DNA of 64,000 nucleotides from positions 84,486 through 148,485 of the forward strand of contig NZ_LMNW01000004.1 in NCBI RefSeq assembly GCF_001423125.1, read 5' to 3'. Both the position numbers and the translations under genes were made by a program. This DNA is from Duganella sp. Leaf126. GTDB lineage: Bacteria; Pseudomonadota; Gammaproteobacteria; Burkholderiales; Burkholderiaceae_D. This document shows, piece after piece, positions 55,932 through 63,474 of the stretch (positions within the stretch are counted from its first letter, which is position 1; each line of letters begins with the position of its first letter). The notes beneath the pieces were generated by a model. The model saw nothing but the letters and a program-made list of their open reading frames with translations, searched no databases and was not told where the DNA came from.

Positions 55932-56870
55932 GTGGAATACAAGGATTATTACCAGACCCTCGGCGTGAAAAAAACGGCCACCGAGGACGAGATCAAGAAG
56001 GCTTACCGCAAGCTGGTCCGCAAGTACCACCCGGACGTCAGCAAGGAAGCGGACGCCCAGAAGAAAACCCAGGAACTCAACGAAGCCTACGGCGTCCTCG
56101 GTGACGCTGAAAAGCGCGCGGCCTACGACGACCTCGGGCGCGGCCAGCAGTTCCGCGCCGGCCAGGAATTCCGCCCGCCGCCGGGCTGGGGCGGTGGCGG
56201 CGGCCGTCCGGGTGCAGGCGGGTTCGGCGGCGGTGCCGATCCCGGCGACTTCTTTTCCGACCTGTTCGCCAACTTCGGCAACGGCGGCGGGCGCCGGCGC
56301 CAGGCCTACCAGCCGCAAAAGGGCGACGACACCCACGCCAGCATCACGATCGACCTGGCCGACGCCTACACGGGCGCCACCCGCAAGATCAGCCTGATGG
56401 TGGCCGAACGCGACGCCCAGGACCGCATCCACACGCGCGAGCGCACGCTCAGCGTCAACATTCCGAAAGGGGTGACGGCCGGCCAGCAACTGCGCCTGAG
56501 CGGCCAGGGCCAGAACGGCGAAGCGGGGCCGGGCGACCTGTACCTGGAAATCCAGTTCAGCCCCCATGCCCGCTACCGCGTCGATGGCCGCGATGTGTAC
56601 CAGACCGTGCCGGTGGCGCCCTGGGAAATGGCGCTTGGCGGCGAGATCGAAGTGACCACGCCGTCGGGCAAGGTCAATGTGACGGTGCCGGCCGGTTCGC
56701 AGACGGGCCGCAAGCTGCGCCTGCGCGGGCGCGGCATCCCCGGCAAGGAAATTGGCGACTTGTACCTGCTGCTGGAAGTGGCGCTGCCGCCGGCCAGCAC
56801 CGACAAGGCCCGAGAACTGTATCAGCAGATGGCGCGCGACATGGCCTTCAATCCACGCGCGGGAGGATAA
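55932..56870 (+). CDS. cbpA: Curved-DNA-binding protein/J-domain chaperone CbpA, 312 aa
   Basis: An N-terminal J domain (residues about 4-68) contains the HPD motif in YHPDVS. A Gly/Phe-rich stretch (75-118) and a C-terminal DnaJ substrate-binding region without a zinc finger follow. That layout is CbpA, a DnaK cochaperone that also binds curved DNA. The start is GTG at 55932, nine bases after GGAG. cbpM begins two bases after the stop. Confidence 0.95.
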   Translation: MEYKDYYQTLGVKKTATEDEIKKAYRKLVRKYHPDVSKEADAQKKTQELNEAYGVLGDAEKRAAYDDLGRGQQFRAGQEFRPPPGWGGGGGRPGAGGFGGGADPGDFFSDLFANFGNGGGRRRQAYQPQKGDDTHASITIDLADAYTGATRKISLMVAERDAQDRIHTRERTLSVNIPKGVTAGQQLRLSGQGQNGEAGPGDLYLEIQFSPHARYRVDGRDVYQTVPVAPWEMALGGEIEVTTPSGKVNVTVPAGSQTGRKLRLRGRGIPGKEIGDLYLLLEVALPPASTDKARELYQQMARDMAFNPRAGG

Positions 56871-56872
56871 GC

Positions 56873-57271
56873 ATGAGTAAGCATGATGAATCGACGGGCG
56901 CCGTGCATACGGGCGCCGTGCATACGGGCGCCGTGCACACGGGCGCCGTGCACACGGGCGCCGTGCACACGGGCGCCGTGACGGCGGTGGTGATCGACGA
57001 AGTCGCCCTGACCCTGGACGAACTGGCGCATGCATGCGCGGTCGAGCCGGCCTGGGTCGTGCAGCGGGTGCGCACCGGCGTGCTGCTCGACACCGCGCCC
57101 GACGACCACGCGGTCTGGCGGTTTACCAGCGCCGACCTGGTGCGGGCGCGCCGGCTGTGGCAGGTCGAGCGCGATTTCGAAGCGAACGACGATGTCGCCG
57201 CACTGGTGGTGGACCTGACCGAAGAAATTTCGCGGCTGCGCCAGAAGCTCAACGCTGCCGGAGTGCGATAG
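56873..57271 (+). CDS. cbpM: CbpM-type chaperone modulator with N-terminal GAVHT repeat, 132 aa
   Basis: Residues about 40-125 match the MerR-like CbpM family that binds the CbpA J domain: LTLDELAHACAVEPAWVVQR in part, and FTSADLVRARRLWQVERDFE. The N-terminus is unusual: GAVHT is repeated five times and then GAVT follows, encoded by a 15-bp tandem repeat. The GGAGG ahead of the ATG lies in the end of cbpA, so the pair is coupled. Its last 23 bp overlap the end of a convergent LysR gene. Confidence 0.85.
   Translation: MSKHDESTGAVHTGAVHTGAVHTGAVHTGAVHTGAVTAVVIDEVALTLDELAHACAVEPAWVVQRVRTGVLLDTAPDDHAVWRFTSADLVRARRLWQVERDFEANDDVAALVVDLTEEISRLRQKLNAAGVR
56894..56980. repeat. 15-bp tandem repeat at the 5' end of cbpM
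   Basis: Five complete 15-bp units (GGGCGCCGTGCATAC or the CACAC variant) start at 56896, 56911, 56926, 56941 and 56956. A sixth, GGGCGCCGTG, ends at 56980. Copies 1-2 are identical, and copies 3-5 share a T-to-C change. Length changes by whole units keep the frame. Confidence 0.95.
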
Positions 57272-58217
57272 GCGCGGGGGCGGGGGCGGCCGTGTACGGG
57301 GGCGCGACGCTGCCGCCGCCAGACTGCTCGAGGTCGAGGAACTGCTGCATCAGCCAGCGGCTGGCCGGCCCGGCTTCCTCGTCGCCGCGGTGGATCACGT
57401 ACAGCGGAAAGCTGAACGCGCTGCCTTCGGCCACGTCGAGCCGCACCAGGCGGCCGGCGTCGAGGTCCCACTGCACCAGTTCCACCGGCATATTGCCCCA
57501 GCCGATGCCGCTGCGCAGCAGCGCATGTTTCGAGCTGAGGTCGCCCAGGCGCCAGTCGCGCAGCGCGGTCACGCCGAAGTCCTGGCCCTCGGTCAGCGTG
57601 CTGCGGTCGGTCAGCACCAGTTGCGTGTGCTCGCGCAGCACTGTGCCCGGAATCTTGCCCTCGACCCGGGCCAGCGGGTGTTCGGGCGCCGCCACCGGCA
57701 CCATGGTCACGTAGCCGCAGCTCTGGCGCTCGATGGTGGCCGGCGTGCCCGGCATCCAGCCGCTGACGCCGATCTTGCACGTCCCTTCCATCACCAGCTG
57801 GGTGACCGCACCGAGCGCCTCGGTACGCAGCCGCATCGACACGGTCGGAAACTCGGTCTGGAACGCGTGCAGGATGCGCACCAGTTTGCAGGTCGAAAAC
57901 ATCACATCGACCACCAGTGACACTTCCGCCTCCAGCCCCGACGAAAGCGCCCGGGCCCGCGCCCGCATGCCATCGACCTTGAGCGACACCGCGCGCGCAT
58001 CGGCCAGCAGGGCCTTGCCGGCCTCGGTCAGCACCGGCTTGCGTTTGCTGCGGTCGAGCAGCGCGATATTGAGCTGCTCCTCCAGATTGGCGATGGTGTA
58101 GCTGATCACCGACTGGGTGCGGTGCAGCGCCCGCGCCGCGTGGGCAAAGCCGCCATGGTCGATGACGGCGATGAACACGCGCAGCTGGTCGAGCGAGGGA
58201 AGGCCGGGGTCGCGCAT
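57249..58217 (-). CDS. LysR-family transcriptional regulator, 322 aa
   Basis: The N-terminal winged helix (LPSLDQLRVFIAVIDHGGFA in part, then AARALHRTQSVISYTIANLE) and the ligand-binding domain are typical LysR. It diverges from an azoreductase gene 129 bp away, so azoR is the probable target and the dyad at 58248-58268 is the likely binding site. The C-terminal 30 residues are Pro/Ala-rich and longer than usual. The gene's 3' end overlaps cbpM by 23 bp in the opposite direction. Confidence 0.9.
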   Translation of the reverse strand: MRDPGLPSLDQLRVFIAVIDHGGFAHAARALHRTQSVISYTIANLEEQLNIALLDRSKRKPVLTEAGKALLADARAVSLKVDGMRARARALSSGLEAEVSLVVDVMFSTCKLVRILHAFQTEFPTVSMRLRTEALGAVTQLVMEGTCKIGVSGWMPGTPATIERQSCGYVTMVPVAAPEHPLARVEGKIPGTVLREHTQLVLTDRSTLTEGQDFGVTALRDWRLGDLSSKHALLRSGIGWGNMPVELVQWDLDAGRLVRLDVAEGSAFSFPLYVIHRGDEEAGPASRWLMQQFLDLEQSGGGSVAPPYTAAPAPAPIALRQR

Positions 58218-58247
58218 GAGGGTCCTTGAAGTCTGGCGAAAGTTGGA

Positions 58248-58268
58248 TATCTAGAAAATCGATAGATA
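58248..58268. promoter_or_regulatory. Candidate LysR operator between regulator and azoR
   Basis: TATCTA-N9-TAGATA is an exact 6-bp inverted repeat, 31 bp upstream of the LysR start on its strand and about 80 bp upstream of azoR. The AT-rich surroundings (58248-58300) could hold both promoters. Position and symmetry are the only evidence. Confidence 0.5.
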
Positions 58269-58346
58269 CCATTTAAATTAACTGTATTTCCTCGATACTA
58301 AACCCGATTTATGATGGGTGCAACTTACCTCACTCAGGAGCTCATC

Positions 58347-58958
58347 ATGGCAACCATGCTTCATATCGAAAGCAGCGCCCGTCAAACCGGATCCCTGTCG
58401 CGTCAGCTCGGCGGCGAACTCGTCGCCAAGCTGCAGGCGGCGGCGCCCGGCGCCACCGTGGCCCACCGCGACCTGGCTGCCAACCCGCTGCCGCACCTGA
58501 CCGAGCAGACGCTGGGCGCCTTCTTCACCCCGGCCGCGCAGCGCAATGCCGAGCAGGCTTTCGCCGTCAAGACTTCGGATGCGCTGGTGGACGAGCTGCT
58601 GGCGGCCGACACCATCGTCATCGGCGCGCCGATGTACAACTTCTCGGTCGGCTCGGCCCTGAAGGCGTGGATCGACCACGTGGCCCGCGCCGGCCGCACC
58701 TTCCAGTATGGCGCCAACGGCCCGGAAGGCCTGGTCACCGGTAAAAAAGTGTACGTGGTGGTGGCTACCGGCGGCGTGTACAGCACCGGCCCTGCAGCCG
58801 CTTACGACCACGTGACGACCTACCTGCGCGCCGTGCTCGGCTTCCTCGGCATGACCGATGTGACCTTCATCGTGGCCGAAGGCGTGGCCATGGGCGAAGC
58901 AGCTGTAGCCGAGGCGCTGGCCAAGGCCCGCAGCCAGGTCGACGCCATCGCCGCGTAA
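58347..58958 (+). CDS. azoR: FMN-dependent NADH:quinone/azoreductase, 203 aa
   Basis: AzoR-type flavoproteins reduce quinones and azo compounds with NADH in two-electron steps. The start MATMLHIESSARQTGSLSRQ in part, then the FMN-binding APMYNFSVGSALKAWIDHV and VVVATGGVYSTG, is characteristic. Length is standard. CAGGAG at 58335-58340 sets the ATG at 58347. A divergent LysR regulator likely induces it in response to quinones or similar compounds. Confidence 0.95.
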   Translation: MATMLHIESSARQTGSLSRQLGGELVAKLQAAAPGATVAHRDLAANPLPHLTEQTLGAFFTPAAQRNAEQAFAVKTSDALVDELLAADTIVIGAPMYNFSVGSALKAWIDHVARAGRTFQYGANGPEGLVTGKKVYVVVATGGVYSTGPAAAYDHVTTYLRAVLGFLGMTDVTFIVAEGVAMGEAAVAEALAKARSQVDAIAA

Positions 58959-59072
58959 TTTCTGCCGCAACGTGTGCGACGATGCCCCGCTGGACGGGGC
59001 ATCGTCGCTGGCGCGCGACACGGCTTGCAGGCGCTGCGGCTATGATGGGGGCTACCCGTTACGGAGCCCTGC

Positions 59073-59936
59073 ATGAAACGCCATCTGCACCTGTTGATCA
59101 TCGACCCGCAAAACGATTTTTGCGACCTGCCGCCTGCCTACCTGCCGGTCCACCCGGCCACCGGCGCGCCGTATGCGCCCGCCTTGCCGGTGCCGGGCGC
59201 CCACGCCGACATGCAGCGCCTGGCGAGGCTGATCGCACAGGGCCGCGACGGTATCTCCGCCATCAGCGTCACGCTCGATTCGCACCACCGTTACGACATC
59301 GCCCATCCTACCTTCTGGGCCGGCAGCGACGGCCAGCCGGTCGCCCCGTTTACCGAAATTACCGCCGCCCAGGTGCGCGCCGGCCAGTACCGGCCACGGG
59401 TGCCGGACGCGCTGGCGCGCGCGTTGCATTATCTCGACCGCCTGGAAGCGGCGGGTCGCTACCGGCTCATGGTATGGCCCGTGCATTGCGAAATCGGCAG
59501 CTGGGGCAACAATGTCCACGACGACGTGCGCGCCGCCTACAACGGCTGGGAAGACGCGACGCACGCCCTGGTGACCAAACTGGCCAAAGGGTCCAATCCG
59601 TGGACCGAACACTACTCGGCGGTGATGGCCGAAGTACCGTACGACGACGATCCCGCCACGCAATTCAACACCGCCTTCGTGGACCGGCTGGCCGCTGCCG
59701 ACACCATTTACGTGGCCGGCGAGGCGGGCAGCCACTGCGTCAAGGCCACGGTCGAGCACATTGCCGACTATTTCGGCGCTGCTGCGTCGAAGCTGGTGCT
59801 GGTGGTTGACTGTATCAGCCCGGTATATGGCTTCGATGCGCCGTACCAGGACTTCCTGCACGCCATGGCCGCGCGCGGCGTGCGGCTGATGTCGTCGGGC
59901 GACGTGTTGCCCGAGCTGCTGGCCAACGCCGGCTGA
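59073..59936 (+). CDS. Nicotinamidase-like cysteine hydrolase, 287 aa
   Basis: The isochorismatase-fold hydrolase has Asp11 (IIDPQNDF), a metal site D69-x-H71 with H78 in LDSHHRYDIAHP, WPVHCE near 136-140, KGSN with Lys172 and the nucleophile Cys222 in AGSHCVKAT. This is the Asp/Lys/Cys triad and metal set of nicotinamidase (PncA/Pnc1). It is longer than E. coli PncA (~213 aa). The neighbouring pncB supports nicotinamide deamidation to nicotinate, but related amidase substrates are possible. The next gene starts three bases after the stop. Confidence 0.82.
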   Translation: MKRHLHLLIIDPQNDFCDLPPAYLPVHPATGAPYAPALPVPGAHADMQRLARLIAQGRDGISAISVTLDSHHRYDIAHPTFWAGSDGQPVAPFTEITAAQVRAGQYRPRVPDALARALHYLDRLEAAGRYRLMVWPVHCEIGSWGNNVHDDVRAAYNGWEDATHALVTKLAKGSNPWTEHYSAVMAEVPYDDDPATQFNTAFVDRLAAADTIYVAGEAGSHCVKATVEHIADYFGAAASKLVLVVDCISPVYGFDAPYQDFLHAMAARGVRLMSSGDVLPELLANAG

Positions 59937-59939
59937 CCC

Positions 59940-60722
59940 ATGCTGACCCGGCGCCAGGTGCTGGTGGCATCGGCCGCTTCGGCGGCGTCCATCACCTTGC
60001 CTGCCGCTGCGGCAAATTTGCCGGCGCCAACCGCAGATACCTTGCGCTTCGTCTTTTCTCGCCCGCTCGACAACCCGCGCACGCAGTGGCTGATCCGGGT
60101 GTACACCCAGGTCACGGCCGAGCTGGGGCTGGGCTTCGCCTTTATCGAGGTGCCGCCCAAGCGCGCCACCGCCATGGTGCTCCATGGCGATGCCGATGGC
60201 GAACTGGGACGCACATTCGAATACCAGCTGCTGTACCCGACGCTGGTGCGGGTGCCGGAGCCCAATAACGCGGTGCGCTTTGCTGCGTATGCCACGCGTC
60301 CCGGCCTGCGGTTCGACAGCTGGCAGGCGCTGCGCGCTGGCGGCATGCGGTGCGAATACCGGCTCGGCATCGTCGAACTCGAACACATGCTGATGCGCGA
60401 ACTGCCCGCGACGCGGGTATCGGCGATCAACGCCATCAGCCAGGGGGTGAAGAAATTACAGCTCGGACGCACCGACCTGTACTTCGACGTGGAAGAAGCG
60501 GTCAGCGACTACCTGTATTTTCTGGGTCCCGAGCAGCGTCAGGCGCTCGGCGCCATGCGCCAGGTGGGCGTGGTGCTGACCACGACCGGCCACGCCTATC
60601 TGAATTCCACGCGCGCGGCACTGGCGCCGCAACTGGCCGCGACGCTGGCCCGCCTCAAGCGCCAGGGCGATGTGCAGCGGCATTTGCTGGCGGCGCTGGC
60701 CGCCTACAAGGCCAGGCTCTGA
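59940..60722 (+). CDS. Periplasmic solute-binding-like protein, 260 aa
   Basis: An N-terminal twin-arginine-like MLTRRQVLVASAASAASITL, in part, and AAAAN form a signal peptide (about 1-25). The mature domain resembles bacterial type 3 solute-binding proteins: LRFVFSRPLDNPRTQWL at the start, and a C-terminal domain with KKLQLGRTDLYFD. It has no ABC transporter partners in the window. Tight placement between a nicotinamidase-like gene and pncB suggests a link to NAD-precursor sensing or uptake; that is inference. Confidence 0.72.
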   Translation: MLTRRQVLVASAASAASITLPAAAANLPAPTADTLRFVFSRPLDNPRTQWLIRVYTQVTAELGLGFAFIEVPPKRATAMVLHGDADGELGRTFEYQLLYPTLVRVPEPNNAVRFAAYATRPGLRFDSWQALRAGGMRCEYRLGIVELEHMLMRELPATRVSAINAISQGVKKLQLGRTDLYFDVEEAVSDYLYFLGPEQRQALGAMRQVGVVLTTTGHAYLNSTRAALAPQLAATLARLKRQGDVQRHLLAALAAYKARL

Positions 60723-60786
60723 CAGGCAGACAGCGATCCTCGCCGTGATCGCGTAAGATCATGGGCACAAGCAACTTGGAGAGCCC

Positions 60787-61983
60787 ATGAAGCAGCCCAT
60801 CGTCCGCAGCCTGCTGGAGACCGACTTATACAAATTCACCATGTGGCAGGCCCTGCTGCACGGCCATCCCAACGCCCACACCGAATACGAGTTCGTCTGC
60901 CGTAACCAGACGGCGTATCCGTTGACGGACCTGATCGAGGAAGTCGAACGCGAGCTTGACCACCTGTGCTCGATGAGTTTTCGCGACGAAGAACTCGACT
61001 TCCTGCGCGCGCTCCGTTACATCAAGAGCGACTTCGTCGATTTTCTGACCGTATTCCGTTTCCAGCGCAAGTTCATCGACGTCCGTGCCGATGGCGAGAC
61101 GCTGGTGATCCACGCGGCCGGCCCGCAGGTGCACGTGATGGGCTTCGAGATTTACGTGCTGTACATCGTCAACGAGCTGTATTTCCGCCGCTTCGATCAG
61201 CAGGCCGCGCTCGAGGAAGGGCGCCGGCGCCTGGACGCCAAGATCGCGCTGCTCAAGCAGTTCGGCGCCACCGAGCCGCAGCGCCTGAATCCGTTCGAGT
61301 TTTCCGACTTCGGCGTGCGCCGCCGCTTTTCCGGCGCCTGGCATGACGAAGTGGTGCAGCGCCTCTCACGCGAAGTGCCCGAGTATTTCAAGGGCACGTC
61401 CAATGTCTACCAGGCGATGACATTCGACCTGGTGCCGATCGGCACGATGGCGCACGAATACATGCAGTCGTTCCAGGCCTTCGGCGTGCGGCTGCGCGAC
61501 TTCCAGAAGGCGTCGCTCGAAGCGTGGGTGCAGGAATACCGGGGCGACCTGGGGATCGCGCTGACCGACGTGGTGGGGATGGATGCGTTTCTCGACGACT
61601 TCGACCTGTATTTCGCCAAGCTGTTCGACGGCCTGCGCCACGATTCGGGCGACCCGGTGGTGTGGGGCGAAAAGGCGCTGGCCCATTACGCCGCCCTGCG
61701 CATCGACGCCAAGACCAAGCGGCTGGTGTTCTCCGACGGTCTGAACCTGGAAAAGGCGATCGCCTTGTACCGCCATTTTGCCGACCGCATCATGGCCGGC
61801 TTCGGCATCGGCACGCATCTGACCAACGATGTCGGCCTGGCGCCGCTCAACATCGTAATGAAGCTGGTGGCCTGCAACGGCCAGTCGGTGGCCAAGCTGT
61901 CCGACTCGCCGGGCAAGACGTTGTGCAAGGACGAGACCTTCCTCGCTTACCTGCGGCAGGTGTTTCACCATCCTGCCGCCTAG
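60787..61983 (+). CDS. pncB: Nicotinate phosphoribosyltransferase, 398 aa
   Basis: PncB makes nicotinate mononucleotide from nicotinate and PRPP with ATP hydrolysis, the entry step of NAD salvage. Motifs include [42 protein letters not shown] (the phosphorylated His is probably His223), RHDSGDP and [12 protein letters not shown]. Length is normal. It is the last gene of a cluster with the nicotinamidase-like protein, so nicotinamide can be turned into NAD. Confidence 0.97.
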   Translation: MKQPIVRSLLETDLYKFTMWQALLHGHPNAHTEYEFVCRNQTAYPLTDLIEEVERELDHLCSMSFRDEELDFLRALRYIKSDFVDFLTVFRFQRKFIDVRADGETLVIHAAGPQVHVMGFEIYVLYIVNELYFRRFDQQAALEEGRRRLDAKIALLKQFGATEPQRLNPFEFSDFGVRRRFSGAWHDEVVQRLSREVPEYFKGTSNVYQAMTFDLVPIGTMAHEYMQSFQAFGVRLRDFQKASLEAWVQEYRGDLGIALTDVVGMDAFLDDFDLYFAKLFDGLRHDSGDPVVWGEKALAHYAALRIDAKTKRLVFSDGLNLEKAIALYRHFADRIMAGFGIGTHLTNDVGLAPLNIVMKLVACNGQSVAKLSDSPGKTLCKDETFLAYLRQVFHHPAA

Positions 61984-61999
61984 CAGCTGCCGATCGGCG

Positions 62000-62302
62000 T
62001 CAGGCCGCGCGGGCGCCGAAGCCGGCCAGGATGGCGTCGGCCTGCTCGACCTGGTCTTCATCGTAGATGTCGATGGTGAGCATGGCGCCGCTGCGCTCGC
62101 GCGCATGTTCGGCCGCATCGGGCCCGCCCGGCGTCAGGTTGTCGAGCAGATGGCTGACGGTGCTGGTGGCGCCGTTCTGCGGCAACGGCTTGTGCCGGGT
62201 CAGGGTCACGCTGGCCGGTGGAAAACCCTTGGCCAGCAGGGCGCTGCGCGCACTTTCGGCGTCCGTGACTTCCGAAAAATTGCGGTGGATGGTGCGTGTC
62301 AT
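62000..62302 (-). CDS. Small stress-type hypothetical protein, 100 aa
   Basis: I do not recognise a named family. It is a compact soluble protein starting with TRTIHRNFSEVTDAESARSA, in part, followed by a variable Pro/Gly loop and a helical C-terminus. The layout resembles proteins in the general-stress GsiB/YflT-like group, but that is a weak resemblance. A strong AAGGAGG six to eight bases upstream on this strand sets the ATG at 62302. Downstream of the monooxygenase-like gene on the same strand, 42 bp away. Confidence 0.65.
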   Translation of the reverse strand: MTRTIHRNFSEVTDAESARSALLAKGFPPASVTLTRHKPLPQNGATSTVSHLLDNLTPGGPDAAEHARERSGAMLTIDIYDEDQVEQADAILAGFGARAA

Positions 62303-62343
62303 GAGAGCCTCCTTATTATTGATTGATCGGCTGGGGTGATGGC

Positions 62344-62643
62344 TTAAAAGCCGTCCACCACGGTTGCAAAATGCTCCACCTTCGGCGGCCGCGCAAAGTG
62401 GTCGCCCACCAGTGCGCGCCAGGCGTGGAAATCCTCGCTGCCACGAAAATCGACCGTATGGTTCTCAAGGGTTTCCCAACCGATGACTAGGTGGTACGTG
62501 TCCGGCGTTTCGATGTCGCGGTCGAGCCGCATCGACACACATCCCTTGGCACCCCGGAACAGCGGCACCGCTTCTGCCACGCCGGCCTGGAAGGCGGTGT
62601 GCGACTCGGGCCTGATATACAGTTCGGCGACTTCGTAGATCAT
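62344..62643 (-). CDS. Antibiotic-biosynthesis-monooxygenase (ABM) domain protein, 99 aa
   Basis: IYEVAELYIRPESHTAFQAG, in part, YHLVIGWETLENHTVDFRGS and a single ~95-residue ferredoxin-like fold match ABM-domain proteins such as YgiN. These include quinol monooxygenases, heme-degrading enzymes and proteins with no known activity. GAAGGA upstream sets the ATG at 62643. It may be cotranscribed with the 100-aa gene downstream. Substrate unknown. Confidence 0.85.
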   Translation of the reverse strand: MIYEVAELYIRPESHTAFQAGVAEAVPLFRGAKGCVSMRLDRDIETPDTYHLVIGWETLENHTVDFRGSEDFHAWRALVGDHFARPPKVEHFATVVDGF

Positions 62644-62965
62644 GGTTTTCCTTCAGATGGAGACAGCCTATTGTGCCTGAAGTCGCACCACGACGTCTGT
62701 GCGCCCGGCGCTGCTGCGCGCGCGCAGGATGAAACACGGTTCAGGGGAAAGGGCGAGGGGAGCAGCCGTTGCAGCTGCTCCCGCGGAAGATGGTGCCGGT
62801 ATATTTCCCGACCGCCGGCGCCGGTAGAAGCACCCCGCGAGGCGCTAATGGGTCGTTCCATGTGAGAACTGAAACCATCATAGCGACCGATTGTTACCGG
62901 CGTTTGACGCGTGCACGCTGTGCGAGTGCGTTCGTCGCCAAAGTGGAGTAGAATGACAAGTCTGT
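62644..62965. other. Gene-free spacer before ssrA
   Basis: No convincing gene is seen in these 322 bases. A 9-bp hairpin (GGGAGCAGC at 62758-62766 with GCTGCTCCC at 62774-62782) has no T-run and is unexplained. A TAGAAT at 62949-62954 is the best candidate -10 box for ssrA; no good -35 box is visible. Confidence 0.5.
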
Positions 62966-63325
62966 GGGGACGACCTGGTTTCGACGTGGGTTGCAAAGCA
63001 GAGCAGGGCATACCGAGGCCTGGTTACCTCGTAAATACACCCAGAAAAACTTAACTGCAAACGATAACTCGTACGCACTGGCAGCTTAATTGCTGCTAGC
63101 TCCACAACACCTCGTCCCTGGGGTGGGCCGTTAAAAGCTGTGGAGTCATTTACAGGGACTCGCGCTGTGAGGGGTCACTTCAATCAGCGCTAAATCTAAG
63201 GTGAATCGCCAGTCCAAAACGTGCACGTCCGTGTTGTACTGGTTAAATTAAATGATAGTGCTAAGTATGTAGAACTGTCTGTGGAGTGCTTGCGGACGCG
63301 GGTTCGATTCCCGCCGTCTCCACCA
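62966..63325 (+). ncRNA. ssrA: Transfer-messenger RNA (tmRNA)
   Basis: tmRNA rescues stalled ribosomes by trans-translation. The 5' end GGGGACGACCTGGTTTCGAC pairs with the 3' CGTCTCC to form the acceptor stem (one G-U), followed by A and the encoded CCA at 63323-63325. The T-arm sequence GGTTCGATTCC is intact. The tag frame at 63057-63089 encodes ANDNSYALAA then TAA. The total of 360 nt is normal for betaproteobacteria. A terminator follows 33 bases later. Confidence 0.97.
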
Positions 63326-63357
63326 CTTATTCGTTTCAAGCAGGCTCAGCAAGAGCT

Positions 63358-63388
63358 AAAAAACCCGCCCTGTGCGGGTTTTTTTCTT
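63358..63388 (+). terminator. Terminator after ssrA
   Basis: ACCCGC, a CCTGT loop and GCGGGT form a short GC stem with A-run and T-run flanks, 33 bases after the tmRNA 3' end. Confidence 0.9.
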
Positions 63389-63474
63389 TCGGGGGGAGTC
63401 CCGCACGGTGTCATGGTGGCCAGGCACGGTCAGGGGGAGAGGCACTGTTTTCAATGCGGATCGACGTTTCCAAG

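Noticed and set aside
62758..62782. Terminator or small RNA hairpin before ssrA
   Set aside because: A 9-bp stem without a T-run or promoter context; too little to call.
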